Positions 1 through 11,683 of a stretch of DNA of 64,000 nucleotides are shown here, piece after piece. The notes beneath the pieces were generated by a model that saw only the letters and a list, made by a program, of their open reading frames with translations, was not told the origin of the DNA and did no database searches. Origin of the DNA: Porticoccus sp038143955. GTDB lineage: Bacteria > Pseudomonadota > Gammaproteobacteria > Pseudomonadales > Porticoccaceae. The stretch is taken from positions 620,001 through 684,000 of the forward strand of contig JAYQMT010000005.1 of NCBI GenBank assembly GCA_038143955.1, in the 5' to 3' direction. Positions within the stretch are counted from its first letter, which is position 1. Every line of letters begins with the position of its first letter. A program made the position numbers and the translations under genes.

Positions 1-824
1 CTGATATCAGGGTTTATGATTTTTGAGGCTTTCACTGCGCATGCAATACTAGGGTGAGGAAGATACGTTAAATTTGATATATCAAAATCGTCAAAGCAAA
101 AATCTTTACCATTAAGCAATAGCTTAACATTGAGGTTCCTAGCAGCTTGAACTAAACCATGAACTGGTTTTGTGTCGCCATATAACATTACGATTCCAGA
201 TCTTCCAATAGCAGCTTTTTCTCTAGCTATAGAATCGAGATCGCTACCAAGCCATTGTTGATGATCAAGCGCCACTCCAGTAATGATCGATAATTGAGGA
301 TCAATCAGGTTAACAGCATCCAATCTACCACCTAATCCAACTTCAAGGATTGCGATATCTAGATTAGAATTTGACATTATTAGCAGAGCCGCTAAGGTTG
401 AGAACTCAAAAAAGCTTAGACTTATAGATTTCCTAACTTTATTTATTTCTTCAAAAGCTAAACATATATCTAGATCTGATGAATGCTGACCATTTATAGT
501 TATTCTCTCATTGAACTTAATAAGATGTGGTGATGTATAACAACCCACTCTATATCCTGCCTCTCTAAGAATACTGTCAAGAACAGCAACACATGACCCT
601 TTGCCATTTGTACCACCAACAGTAATCACTTTAGTTGCTATGGTTAACTCTTCAGTATTATTTAAACAATCTTGCTGGTCTAAAGACCTATCGAGTTGAT
701 GAACATTGGTAGGTAATCCTAGTAATTTGGCAACTTTGCTTATACGATCTAATCCAAATTCTATCTCAACTGGATGTGATTTTTCTAAATATTTAAGCCA
801 CTCAGGAAGAGTTTTTAATGGCAT
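1..824 (-). CDS. folC: Bifunctional folylpolyglutamate synthase/dihydrofolate synthase (3' end beyond window)
   Basis: FolC adds glutamate to dihydropteroate and to folates in an ATP-dependent Mur-ligase-type reaction in the cytosol. The frame is open from the ATG at 824 to the window edge, about 274 codons without a break. The ATP-binding loop GTNGKGS lies at residues 71-77, followed by the SPHL and NERI motifs and the GLGGRLDAVN stretch typical of the family. The start overlaps the end of accD by 23 bases, so the two are translationally linked. The usual family length is about 420 residues, so roughly the last third is missing only because the window ends. Product call is secure. Confidence 0.93.
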   Translation of the reverse strand, partial: MPLKTLPEWLKYLEKSHPVEIEFGLDRISKVAKLLGLPTNVHQLDRSLDQQDCLNNTEELTIATKVITVGGTNGKGSCVAVLDSILREAGYRVGCYTSPHLIKFNERITINGQHSSDLDICLAFEEINKVRKSISLSFFEFSTLAALLIMSNSNLDIAILEVGLGGRLDAVNLIDPQLSIITGVALDHQQWLGSDLDSIAREKAAIGRSGIVMLYGDTKPVHGLVQAARNLNVKLLLNGKDFCFDDFDISNLTYLPHPSIACAVKASKIINPDI

Positions 825-1696
825 CTTTAGCATCATATTTTGTTGAGTAAGTTAACTTTGAAAGCAACGAAGCGAGGGTATCACGCATCTTGCTTCTAGC
901 TACAATCATATCAATAGCGCCATGCTCAAGAAGGAACTCAGCACGCTGAAAACCTTTTGGGAGTTTCTGACGGATAGTTTGCTCGATAATATTTGGACCT
1001 GCAAAGCCAGCTCTTGCATTAGGCTCTGCAATATTAATATCGCCAAGTAATGCGAGACTTGCTGATACCCCACCATATACTGGGTCTGTCATTACAGATA
1101 CATAAGGAATACTATTAACTTTTAGCTTTTCTATGACTGCACTTGTCTTCGCCATCTGCATTAATGAAATCAGCGCTTCTTGCATACGCGCGCCACCAGT
1201 TGCTGAAAAACAAATTAAGGGAGTTTTTTGCTCAAGAGCCATGTGTGCAGCGCGTGTAAAGCGCTCGCCAACAACATAACCCATAGATCCACCATGAAAC
1301 GTAAATTGAACGCCACCACAATAACAGGAATGTCCTTTAGAGTTCCTTTAAAAATGCAATTAAGGCATCATCCTCTCCTGTAAGCTTTTGTGCCTCTGTT
1401 AATCTATCTTTATATTTCTTAACATCTTTAAATTTAAGTCGATCAATAGGTTTCACTTCGGTTGCTATCTCTTGACGATTATTTTTATCCAAGAAAATAT
1501 CAATCCTTTTTCTTGCACTTATTCTTATATGATGTTGGCATTTTGGACAAACAAATAGATTTTTTTCGAGTTCTGGGCGATACAAAGGCGAACTACATTT
1601 CGGGCATTTTGTCCAAATACCCTCAGGAACATTTTGGGTGCGGTCCTTTACCTTTGTAGCAGGACCCTTAGGTCGAATCTTTTCCAGCCAGCTCAT
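802..1696 (-). CDS. accD: Acetyl-CoA carboxylase, carboxyltransferase beta subunit (two apparent frameshifts)
   Basis: AccD pairs with AccA to move the carboxyl group from biotin to acetyl-CoA, giving malonyl-CoA for fatty acid synthesis. The N-terminal part has the four-cysteine zinc ribbon (Cys31, Cys34, Cys50, Cys53). The C-terminal part has SATGGARMQE and the GGVSAS carboxyltransferase signature. The frame breaks near 1350 (after DALIAF) and again near 1303. Between them KGTLKDIPVIVV reads in another frame, and afterwards FHGGSMGYVVG resumes. Both breaks sit in short T/A runs and look like one-base errors, since accD is essential. It lies between trpA and folC, as in many gammaproteobacteria. 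Confidence 0.92.
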
Positions 1697-1726
1697 AGTA
1701 ATTCTCGTTTCATAAATATATTAATA

Positions 1727-2542
1727 TTATTTATCAAGGGCGCTTCTTATGTCGCTTATAATTCTAGAGACTGCATCAGCATATACTGCAGGCTCAATTT
1801 CTTTGTTTGGGCAAGTTCTGCAATTTTCTTAACTATAGCGCTACCGACTACTACACCGTTTGATATGTCAGCAACAGCCTTTGCTGTTTCTCCATCTTTT
1901 ATTCCAAAACCAACGCACACAGGCAGTTTGGTTAGCGATTGGATGTTACTAACATGCTTTTGCACCGAATCAATTACTAAATTTTCAGCACCAGTAACAC
2001 CATTCAATGACACATAGTAAACAAAACCACCAGCCATTTTCGTAACTTTTTCCTGTCTTACCTGGCTGCTTGTTGGCGCTAAAAGAAAATATATTTTCTA
2101 TATTGGAGCTTTTCAATCTGTCGTTAAAAGTAATAGCCTCCTCGGGTGGTAGATCTACAGTAAGAACACCATCAACTTCTGATGTCGCTGCTAGCTCAAT
2201 AAATTTATCGTAACCCATTCTCTCGATAGGGTTTGTATAGCCCATCAATATAATTGGTGTGATAGTATCAGATTCACGAAATTTTTTGACTAAAGATAAG
2301 GCTTCCCCGAGGTTACTTCCATTTTCTAATGCTCTCTCATGTGCTCTCTGTATTACTGGTCCCTCAGCAGTTGGATCCGAAAAGGGTATACCTAGCTCTA
2401 TTATGTTACTTCCACTTTTAACTAACGCATGCATAAGCGGAAGAGTTATATGTTTCATGGGGTCTCCAAGAACTATATAAGAAATGAGAGCTTTTTTATT
2501 TTCTTTACTAAGCTGCTCAAAACATTTGGTAATCCTATTCAC
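1727..2542 (-). CDS. trpA: Tryptophan synthase alpha chain (two apparent frameshifts)
   Basis: TrpA cleaves indole-3-glycerol phosphate to indole, which is channelled to TrpB. The GTG start at 2542 is preceded by AAGGAA about nine bases upstream. The catalytic Glu49 sits in the IIELGIPFSDP motif, and the phosphate-binding end GFGI and NGVVVGSAIV are present. A break near 2090 in a T run shifts the frame; the sequence continues as LAPTSSQ and on to MAGGFVYYVS. A second break near 1803 shifts it again, after which the tail EIEPAVYADAVSRII reads to a stop at 1727. The restored length of about 270 residues is normal. It directly follows trpB. Confidence 0.92.
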
Positions 2543-2600
2543 GAAAAATATTTCCTTTTTAATTGATATTTTATTAATTGCAAAATTTTATGGGGCAACT

Positions 2601-3841
2601 CTACAAAGAAATCCCATCTATTTCTGCCACAGTAAGAATATCTTTATCACCTCGACCGGATAGATTGATTATAATCATTTGATCTGGCCCCATAGATGCA
2701 GCAAGCTTTTCTGCATATGCAATTGCATGGCTTGTCTCCAGTGCAGGGATGATACCCTCAGTTTGGGTAAGAGAATAAAATGCAGACATAGCTTCATCAT
2801 CATCAACAGTTACGTAATTAACGCGACCAAGATCCTTCAACCATGAGTGCTCTGGTCCAACGCCAGGATAATCTAATCCTGCAGATATAGAATGAGTCTC
2901 AATGATTTGACCATTTTCGTCTTCCATTAAATAGGTGCGATTACCATGAAGCACACCGGAATTCCATCATTCAAAGGAGCAGCATGCTTGCCGGTAGATA
3001 CTCCGAAACCGCCTGCTTCGACTCCATACATCTCTACAGATTGGTCCTTTAGAAATGGGTGGAACAAGCCTATAGCATTTGATCCGCCGCCTACACATGC
3101 GACAAGCGCGTCTGGTAAATTTCCTGTTTGGGTTAATGACTGCTCACGAGCCTCACGTCCCATTATTGATTGGAAATTACGGACTATCTCTGGATATGGA
3201 TGCGGTCCACAGCATGTGCCAATCACATAAAAAGTGTCATCTACATTACTTACCCAATCTCTGAGCGCCTCGTTTAATGCATCCTTAAGTGTTCTTGATC
3301 CTGATGTAACAGGTATTACTGTAGCTCCAAGCAGCTTCATTCGATAAACATTTAAAGATTGACGTCGAATATCCTCTTCACCCATGAAAATATGACATTC
3401 CAAACCTAGTCTTGCTGCAACAGTCGCTGTCGCTACACCGTGTTGACCAGCTCCTGTCTCAGCAATCACTCTTTTTTTTCCAGTATATTTGGCTAACAAG
3501 GCTTGGCCGACAGCACTATTTATTTTATGGGCACCAGTATGGTTTAGATCTTCTCTTTTTAAATAAATTTTGGCACCCCCTACATTCTTGGTCCATCGTT
3601 CTGCGAAGTAAAGAGGTGATGGTCTTCCAACATAATGGGCTAAGTCATAATCTATTTGGGCTTGGAATTCAGGATCATCTTTTAGTCTTTCATATAAAGA
3701 AGTCAACTGATCGAGAGCATAGACTAGCGTCTCAGACACAAATCTACCTCCATAAGGACCAAAATGTCCGTTTTCATCTGGCATTTGATCAAAATTTATC
3801 GTCTCGCGATCATCTGAAAAATTTTCCACGTACATCTCCAA
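2601..3841 (-). CDS. trpB: Tryptophan synthase beta chain (one apparent frameshift)
   Basis: TrpB condenses indole with serine using pyridoxal phosphate. The PLP lysine is Lys106 in HTGAHK, and the phosphate-binding GGGSNAIG loop is present. The frame breaks near 2959, where the expected NDGIPGVLHGNRTY needs one more G. The rest of the protein (TSHAIAYAEKLA, LSGRGDKD) follows in the next frame to the stop at 2601. The restored length of about 414 residues is slightly longer than usual, with a short N-terminal extension. It lies 23 bases downstream of trpF. TrpC, D, E and G are not in the window. Confidence 0.93.
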
Positions 3842-3864
3842 AATATTAAGTAAAGCCTATCGGC

Positions 3865-4485
3865 CTAGCACACAGAGCATTTATCAACAAATATCTGCAT
3901 TAATTTACTCGATTTTACTCCAGGTGAAATTTCTACACCACCACTAACATCTAGGGCGTAAGGATTTACGGTTGCAATTGCATCATCGATATTATCTGGG
4001 TTTAGGCCACCAGCAAGAATTACTTGCTGGCCATTTAGCCCGGAAAGCCTACCCCAATCAAATATTTTTCCAGTGCCTCCATACTTATCTTTTGACCAGG
4101 TATCAAACAAAAATCCTAGTGCTGAAGGGTAATCTGATATTGACTTGTTTATGTCCAAACTATCGTGCATACGTAATGCTTTTATATATGGTCTAGAAAA
4201 CTGAATACAATAGGCTTCATCTTCATCGCCATGAAATTGTAAGACATCTGGCTGAACCAGATTAATTGTTTTTTTTACTTGATCAGCAGGTTCGTTTACA
4301 AACAAAGCAACTACCGATACGAAAGGACCTACTGCAACAGCGATCTTTGATGCGATAAATGGATCAACATATCTTGGACTTTTTGAATAGAAGACTAACC
4401 CTATTGCGTCAACTCCAATATCAGCAGCAAACGTGGCATCCTCTATACTTGTGATACCACATACTTTTACTCTAGTTCTTTTCAT
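3865..4485 (-). CDS. trpF: Phosphoribosylanthranilate isomerase
   Basis: TrpF performs the Amadori rearrangement of phosphoribosylanthranilate in tryptophan synthesis. The protein of 206 residues starts KRTRVKVCG, with the catalytic Cys9. It has the LFDTWSKDKYGGTG phosphate and active-site segment and ends in ILAGGLNPDN and ALDVSGGVE, the standard (beta/alpha)8 signatures. Start is the ATG at 4485. No stop codon separates this frame from truA upstream, so on paper the two read as a single 503-codon frame; see truA. The gene itself shows no internal break. Confidence 0.93.
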   Translation of the reverse strand: MKRTRVKVCGITSIEDATFAADIGVDAIGLVFYSKSPRYVDPFIASKIAVAVGPFVSVVALFVNEPADQVKKTINLVQPDVLQFHGDEDEAYCIQFSRPYIKALRMHDSLDINKSISDYPSALGFLFDTWSKDKYGGTGKIFDWGRLSGLNGQQVILAGGLNPDNIDDAIATVNPYALDVSGGVEISPGVKSSKLMQIFVDKCSVC

Positions 4486-5376
4486 AATAGAGACCGCTTT
4501 TAAATAAAGAAATTTAAATGAATATTGTATCAAAAAGGTGTTATGAAACCTACGATTTTGGTGTAATACCCAAAAGGAGTATTTAGATTTCAATATTATA
4601 TTGTCATAAAAATTTAGGCCCAAATTTGTATTTCGGTATACAGAATTCTTCAGGTAGTCTACACCAAACAGATATAACCCGTTACTCGGCGCTGTTGGAG
4701 CAGCAATAGTCCTATCCCTCCTAGAAATTAGACTGCTTATCCACTCTGGCGAGCGCTCCCCCTTTCCAATTATTATTAGACTACCTACTATATTTCTTAC
4801 CATATGATGAAGAAAAGAATTTGCAGTAATCTCAAAAATAACCAGATTATCTTCTCTCCATGCCTTAACAAATTGAACGCTCCTATTTGGAGATAAAGAT
4901 TGACAACCTGCGGCTCTAAATGAGCTAAAATCATGCTCACCAAGTAAATGCTTTGAAGCAATATTCATCAACTTTTCATCTAAATTATTTTTTTCCCAAG
5001 TTAAGTGATTATGCTGAAGGGCGGATCGATAGAATTGATTAGAAATATAATAACGATATGTTCTTGTAAGTGCACTATAGCGGGCATGAAATTCTGGTTT
5101 TTTTTTATCAATCCAATGAATTCTTATATTTTTTGGTAGATTAGCATTTACTCCTAGCAACCACTGTCTTGATGATCTTTCTGATATCGTATCAAAATGT
5201 ATAATTTGGTTTAGTCCATGCACACCGGTATCTGTTCGACCAGCACAGATTGTATCAATTGGTTCGTTTGCGACACTAGAAAGTGCCAATTCAACTTCAT
5301 GTTGTATGCTGGGACTATGTATTTGTTTCTGCCAACCACAATATTTTGACCCATCATATTCGACTGCAGCTGCCAT
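4486..5376 (-). CDS. truA: tRNA pseudouridine(38-40) synthase (no stop before trpF; start uncertain)
   Basis: TruA makes pseudouridine at positions 38-40 of the tRNA anticodon arm. The body matches the family: VEYDGSKYCGWQKQ at the N terminus, catalytic Asp49 in CAGRTDTGVHG, and NSFLHHMVRNIVGSL. Family similarity fades around residue 250 (NLGLNFYDN). After that the frame stays open through about 40 unrelated codons into trpF. A one-base shift there would give a stop within a few codons (for example TAA at 4596-4598), so a lost stop is more likely than a true fusion. At the front, recognisable sequence (PFGLTR) continues upstream of the only ATG with no standard start codon, so the real start is probably hidden by another indel. 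Confidence 0.85.
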
Positions 5377-5488
5377 CCTAGTGAGGCCGAAAGGAAGCTC
5401 TTTGCCACTAGGAACGAGACAGTTTTTTTTATACTTCCGGGTTTTATTGATTTCCTTTTATCCTCTGTGATGTTTGATTTATGAGTAT

Positions 5489-6608
5489 CTATATCAAAGC
5501 TACAGGAGCAATATTAGCATTCTTCTCAGAGGCTCTGCTGCGCCCCATAAAAGTTGATCGCCAACAGTAAAGGCTGATAGGTAATTATCTCCTATGTTCA
5601 TTTTTCTGAGCCTACCCACGGGAATAGAAAGGAGCCACTCACTTTTGCTGGGGTGAGTTCTGTTAATGTTGAGTTTTTGTTATTTGGTATAACCGATACC
5701 CATTCATTAGCATCTTCAAGGATATCTTCAATTTCATCAATTGAGATATCTTTATTAAGTTTTATAGTGAAAGCTTGACTGTGGCTCCTCATGGCACCAA
5801 CTCTGACGCATATACCATCAATTGGTATCAAATTTGATGATGAGTTACATAGAATTTTGTTAGTTTCAGCCTGACCCTTCCATTCTTCCCTACTCTGGCC
5901 ATTATCTAACTGTGAATCAATCCAGGGTAGCAGACTACCTGCCAAAGGAACGCCAAAATTATCTTTAGGGAATGTTGGGCTTAGCATAGCCTCAGAGATT
6001 TTTTTATCTACCTCTAAAATTTCAGACGTTTGATTAATGATATCGCCTTTTACGGATTTATAAAGTTCGCCCATCTGACATAATAATTCACGCATATTTT
6101 TTGCACCCGCACCTGATGCAGCCTGATAGGTCATGGACGTAGTCCACTCTATTAATCCTTCAGCAAACAGTCCGCTAAGGGACATTAACATTAAGCTAAC
6201 TGTGCAGTTTCCACCTATAAAATCTTTAGAGCCACTAGCAATAGCTTTTTTTAGAGAATTTAAATTTATAGGGTCTAGACATATTACTGAGTTTTTACTC
6301 ATTCTTAGTGTAGATGCTGCATCTATCCAATAGCCAGTCCAGCCTGATTTACGAAGAGAAGTATGAGTAGATTGTGTATATTCTCCGCCCTGACAAGTGA
6401 TGATAATATCTAGTTTAGATAGTGATTGGATGTCATTGGCGTCACCAAGGGGTTCAATCTGCCCATTTATTACTGGCCCAGAATGTCCAATTTGTGAGGT
6501 AGAAAAAAAATGGGGGTCAATTTTGGAGAAGTCACCCTCCTCTTTCATTCGATCCAGAAGCACGGAACCAACCATTCCTCTCCAACCAACAAAGCCTACT
6601 CTTTTCAT
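5489..6608 (-). CDS. asd: Aspartate-semialdehyde dehydrogenase (two apparent frameshifts)
   Basis: Asd reduces aspartyl phosphate to aspartate semialdehyde, the branch point to lysine, threonine, methionine and diaminopimelate. The NADP-binding start is KRVGFVGWRGMVGS and the catalytic cysteine is Cys135 in GGNCTVSLML. The VRVGAMRSHSQAF motif carries the substrate histidine. The frame breaks near 5627, after which the expected C terminus PVGRLRKMNIGDNYL and GDQLLWGAAEPLRRM continues in another frame. A second one-base break near 5515 leads to the stop at 5489. It lies between leuB and truA. The fimV gene often found at this junction is absent. Confidence 0.92.
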
Positions 6609-6650
6609 ATTTATTTAACCATTAGAATCTTATATTTAAATATTAGCACG

Positions 6651-7744
6651 TTAACTACCTTGGTCTTTTGTAATTGCTGCAACAACCGCGTTACCCATTT
6701 CGGAGGTAGTAACCATTTTTTCGTCTTTGCTACAAATATCTGATGTGCGGAGCCCAGAATTTAAAACATCATTAACAGCTCTTTCAATAGAATTAGCGGC
6801 TTGTGGTTCAGACAGAGAATAGCGCAACATCATTGAAACAGACAATATGGTTGCTAAAGGGTTGGCGATACCAAGGCCTGCTATGTCAGGTGCCGATCCA
6901 TGACAGGGCTCGTACAAACCTTTTGAGTTTTTATCTAATGCTGCAGATGGAAGCATACCAATAGAGCCAGTTAGCATTGCAGCTGCATCAGAAAGAATAT
7001 CCCCAAACATATTTCCGGTTACTATGACGTCGAATTGCTTTGGCTCTTTAACAAGTTGCATGGCTGCGTTATCAACATACATATGTGAGAGGGCTACTTC
7101 GGGATAACTAATGCTAACGTCCTCCATTATTTCACGCCAAAGTATAGTAGCCTCCAATACATTTGCCTTATCAACTGAACAGACTCTTTTATCTCTTAAC
7201 ATAGCTGCATCAAAAGCAAGTTTACCAATTCGATAAATTTCAGATTCAGAATACTTGTACGTGTTATATCCCTCCCGTTCTCCACTTTCTAATGTCCTTA
7301 TACCTCTGGGTTCTCCGAAATATATACCTCCTGTTAGCTCTCTAACAATCAAGAGATCAAGACCAGAAACCACTTCAGATTTTAATGAAGAGGCATCTAT
7401 AAGCTGGGGATATAATATTGCAGGTCTTAGATTTCCAAAAATTCTAGTGTTGATCGAAGCTTGAGAAGCCCTGTTTCTGGTCGCAAAGCTCTCTCAAGAT
7501 TGTCCCATTTTGGCCCGCCCACAGAACCCATGAGTATAGCATCACTTTCATTAGCTTTTTCAATTGTAACTTTAGGACATGGATCTCCAGTTTTATCGTA
7601 GGCAGAGCCACCTATTAGAGCTTCAGTTATATCAATACTCAACGAATATACTTCTGCTGCCCTGTGGAGCACTTTAACTGCCTCATTTACAATTTCAGGG
7701 CCGATACAATCTCCCTTTAATATAAGAACTTTTTTGATTGCCAT
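6651..7744 (-). CDS. leuB: 3-isopropylmalate dehydrogenase (one apparent frameshift)
   Basis: LeuB oxidises and decarboxylates 3-isopropylmalate to 2-oxoisocaproate with NAD+. The N-terminal part has GDCIGPEIV and AILMGSVGGPKWD. The C-terminal part has VRELTGGIYFGEPRG, the YVDNAAMQL and GNMFGDILSD metal/substrate segments, and the EPCHGSAPDIAG motif. The frame breaks near 7438, where LRSTLE should continue as IFGNLRPAILYPQL. One A in the run is missing. It follows leuD by 28 bases, so leuC-leuD-leuB is one operon. Confidence 0.94.
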
Positions 7745-7772
7745 AAGAGATCCTCTAGTAAAAAAATAAGAT

Positions 7773-8417
7773 TTATTTTATAGCCCCAAAGACCCATGGC
7801 ACTCTTCTCATATGCTTGTTTTCGTATGCTTTTATTGTATCAATCTCCTTTAATGTCAATTCAATCTCATCAAGCCCATCCAGAAGGCAACGTTTACTAA
7901 ACTGATCAATAGAGAATTTAAAGACATTTGATGGAGACAATACAGATTGGTTATCAAGATCTATTGTGAGCTCATAGCCTTCTTTTTTATAAACTTCAGA
8001 AAAAAAATTATTAATAATTTTTTTATTAAAAACAATAGGTAATATACCATTTTTAATGCAATTTATATAAAATATATCAGCAAAACTTGGTGCTAATATT
8101 GCCCTAAAACCAAAATCATCTAAAGCCCAAGGTGCGTGCTCACGACTAGAGCCACAACCGAAGTTTTCTTGTGCTAAGAGTATCGTAGCTCCCTTATAAC
8201 GGCGCTGATTTAATGGGAAATCAGTGACTAGGGGCCTATGATCGCAGGGTTCACCGGGTTTTCCTTCATCCCGATACCTCAATTCATCAAAAAGATTCGC
8301 TCCAAAGCCAGTTCGCTTTATTGATTTTAAAAATTGTTTGGGAATAATCATATCCGTATCTATATTAGATCTATTTATACCTACAACTAGCCCAGTATGA
8401 TTAATAAATGATTTCAT
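7773..8417 (-). CDS. leuD: 3-isopropylmalate dehydratase, small subunit
   Basis: LeuD is the swivelling domain that completes the isopropylmalate isomerase active site together with LeuC. The 214-residue frame is intact. It has the expected VGINRSNIDTDMIIPKQFLK start and the FGCGSSREHAPWAL motif. Its start codon shares a base with the leuC stop at 8417, so the subunits are translationally coupled. Length and motifs are normal. Confidence 0.95.
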   Translation of the reverse strand: MKSFINHTGLVVGINRSNIDTDMIIPKQFLKSIKRTGFGANLFDELRYRDEGKPGEPCDHRPLVTDFPLNQRRYKGATILLAQENFGCGSSREHAPWALDDFGFRAILAPSFADIFYINCIKNGILPIVFNKKIINNFFSEVYKKEGYELTIDLDNQSVLSPSNVFKFSIDQFSKRCLLDGLDEIELTLKEIDTIKAYENKHMRRVPWVFGAIK

Positions 8418-9855
8418 TACAGTTGCACTCCATATGTTCGGACATCAGTTATATGTCCTGCTATAGCTGCAGCAGCTGCCATAGACGGACTTAGCAAATG
8501 GGTACGCCCTCCTGAACCCTGTCTTCCCTCAAAGTTACGATTAGAGGTAGAAGCGCAATGTTGCCCAGAACCTAATTTATCTGCATTCATTGCCAAACAC
8601 ATTGAACAGCCGGGTTCACGCCAATCCATACCTGCATCTTTAAAGATTTTATCTAGGCCTTCTGCCTCGGCTTGCACTTTTACCATCTGAGAGCCAGGTA
8701 CTACTAACACCTGTTTCACAGTATCTGCAACTTTATTGCCTTTTGCGATTGCAGCTGCAGCTCTCATATCCTCGATACGAGAATTAGTGCAAGAACCAAT
8801 GAAGACGAAGTCAACTGGTATCTCTGATATGGGCATACCACCCTTTAGGCCCATATAAATTAGTGCCTGTTCGATTGATTGTCTTTTTTGTGGGTCAGGC
8901 TCGTCTTCTGGAATAGGTATGAAACCATTTACAGGGAGCACCATTTCTGGTGATGTACCCCAAGTAACTTGCGGCAAAATATCTTGTCCTGAAAGATTTA
9001 CCTCAGAATCAAAGCATGCATTTTCATCACTTTTTAATGTACTCCAATAATTGGCTGCAATATCCCAAGTATCTCCTATTGGTGAAAACTTTCTACCTTT
9101 GAAATAATCAATAGTTTTAGTATCTACAGCCACTATACCAACTCTTGCACCAGCTTCTATTGCCATATTACAAACCGTCATTCGACCTTCAATTGACATA
9201 TCTAAAAACACCTGACCAGCAAACTCTATAGCGTAGCCAGTGCCACCTGCTGTACCAATTTTTCCGATAATAGCCAAAGCAACATCTTTTGGAGTAACGC
9301 CTAAACCTAATTTTCCTGTTACTGTCACACGCATATTCTTCATTTTTTTTGTTACCAGGCACTGTGTTGCGAGAACATGCTCAACTTCTGATGTCCCTAT
9401 TCCATGAGCTAAACAACCAAATGCTCCGTGTGTAGCTGTGTGGGAATCTCCACAAACTACGGTCATTCCAGGTAAAGAAGCACCTAACTCTGGACCCATC
9501 ACGTGCACTATACCTTGCCCCATTTCATTCATACGAAACTCACGTATGCCAAAATAATCACAGTTATAATCGAGGGTTTTTACCTGAATACGAGACACTT
9601 CATCTGGGATAGCATCGACACCAGCCTCTCTCTCTTTTGTATCTGTAGATATATTATGGTCTGGAGTAGCAATATTCATATCTAAGCGCCATGGTTTTCT
9701 ATTTGCTATTCTGAGACCCTCAAAAGCTTGGGGTGAAGTAACTTCGTGTAAAATATGCCTATCTATATAAATTAAGAAGAGCCATCAGCTCTTTGTTTAA
9801 CTAAATGAATCTCCCACAACTTATCATATAATGTCTTTTGGGTGTTTTTACTCAT
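8417..9855 (-). CDS. leuC: 3-isopropylmalate dehydratase, large subunit (one apparent frameshift)
   Basis: LeuC carries the [4Fe-4S] cluster of isopropylmalate isomerase. The cluster cysteines are in FIGSCTNSR and EPGCSMCLAMN. The HTATHGAFG and GVTPKDV segments are also present. An N-terminal stretch starting at ATG 9855 (SKNTQKTLYDKLWE) runs into a stop near 9771. Adding one T there joins it to the IYIDRHILHEVTSPQAFEGL motif and the rest. The restored length of about 479 residues is normal. It follows the acyl-CoA dehydrogenase gene by only 51 bases, but the functions are unrelated. Confidence 0.93.
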
Positions 9856-9906
9856 TTGTATATTCAGCTAATGCTGCTCATTATGTTAATTTTAGGTTGA
9901 CGAGAT

Positions 9907-11683
9907 TTAAAAATCTTTAGCATTGATAGCCATTATACTTTTTGAGCCATATTTTATCGCCCTAAGATAGCCAATATTTCTAGGTAAGATATGCTCTGCA
10001 AAAAGAATATGGCTGTTGAAATTTTGTTTTTATAAAACACACTGACATTGGGGTTCTGCTTCATTATCGCATCAGCTGCTACAGCGCTTTTGACAAGCAT
10101 CGTACCTGCAACTGTTCCTCCCAATAACATCATCATATTAAAAGAAGCTGCAGGTAGGGTAAACCAATCCTTTTTTTTTGCATTTAGCAACAGAGCTATT
10201 GCTTCTTTACACGCCTTTAAAGCTATTTCTATATTTATTGCTAGATCTTCAAAATTATATTTTTTTGCTACCTGAGCCACTCCGTTAAGCTCAACAAGTA
10301 ACTCTGTAATAGACCTACCTTGGTCCTTCATCAACTTTCTACCGACTAAATCAAGTGCCTGTATACCACTAGTCCCTTCATAGATTGGCAATATTCTCGC
10401 GTCTCTTAGGTGTTGGGCTGCACCCGTTTCTTCTATAAATCCCATACCTCCATGAATTTGAACTCCCAAAGATGTAACTTCAATACTATTTTCCGTACAC
10501 CATCCCTTTATGATAGGTGTAAGTAAATCGATACGTCTCTGATGATAAGATACTTTCTCTTCTTCATCTAATTTCTCTTTATGATCTATATGCATATATG
10601 CAGAGTAAGTTAAGGCTCGCCCTCCTTCTATTAACCCTCTCATAGTCATGAGCATTCTTCGTACATCGGGATGCTCGATTATAGAACATTTTTATTACCT
10701 GGCACATTTCCTTGTATTCTATCTTTTGAAAAAGCAACAGCCTGTTGATAAGCTCTTTCACTAACTGCAACTCCTTGAAGGCCTACTGCCAATCTAGCTT
10801 CATTCATCATCGCAAACATACAAGCAAGTCCCTGATTTTCAGGTCCAACAAGATATCCGATTGCCCCATCATTTTCTCCAAAAGACATTGTGCATGTTGG
10901 GCTTGCATGAATGCCTAATTTACTTTCTATGCCAATACAAGATATATCATTTTTTTTCAAAATATTTCCATCTTGATCTATTAGAAATTTAGGTACGATA
11001 AACAAAGAAATACCTTTTACACCTTCTGGAGCGTTAGGAGTTCTCGCTAAAACAAGATGTATGATATTTTCTGCAAGTTCGTGCTCACCCCAAGTGATAT
11101 AAATTTTTTGGCCACTAAGAAGATAATGGCTATCTATTGGTTTAGCTGAGGTTTTAACAGTAGAGAGATCAGACCCTGCTTGAGGTTCAGTTAAGTTCAT
11201 CGTTCCAGACCATGTACCTGAAATTAATTTACTTAGATAAATTTCTTTCTGTTTTTCACTACCGTATAAGGTTAAAGCAGTGACGACTCCTTTTGAGAGC
11301 ATTGGACATAAACTAAATGCCATATTAGCAGAATGAGACATTTCATCAGTAGCTACAGCTAGCAATGCAGGCATGCCTTGTCCACCAAAATCTCTTGAGC
11401 ATGCAAGTCCCGGCCACCCACCTTCGATAAGCTGTTTATAGACATCGTCTAATATTGGAGCTGTTATAATCTTATTATCTTGTAAATTTGAACCCTTATG
11501 ATCAGCAATTTTATTAGTTGGGGACAACACCTGCTCATAAAATTTAGCAGCCTGCTCGAGAATGGCTTCAACAATATCAGGAGAAGCATCCTCATATCCA
11601 GATAATTTGGATATCTCTTTAAAATTAAGCACGTGATTAAACAAAAATTTAATATCTTCTACCGGTGCTTTATAAATTGTCAT
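9907..11683 (-). CDS. Acyl-CoA dehydrogenase, long form of about 590 residues (two apparent frameshifts)
   Basis: This is an FAD-dependent acyl-CoA dehydrogenase of the roughly 600-residue class that has an extra C-terminal domain. It performs the first step of fatty acid beta-oxidation or a related acyl-CoA oxidation. MTIYKAPVEDIKF starts the protein, and NLTEPQAGSDLS and IYITWGEHEL are FAD/substrate motifs. IHGGMGFIEETGAAQHLRDARILPIYEGT is split by no stop and marks the catalytic domain end. The frame breaks near 10683 (after NKNV; expected IIEHPDVRRM) and near 10010, after which ILFAEHILPRNIGYL reads to a stop at 9907. Substrate chain length cannot be told. Confidence 0.88.

Noticed and set aside
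3865..5376. A bifunctional TruA-TrpF enzyme
   Set aside because: The joining segment has no domain-like character and both alternative frames stop at once, so a sequencing error at the truA end is preferred.
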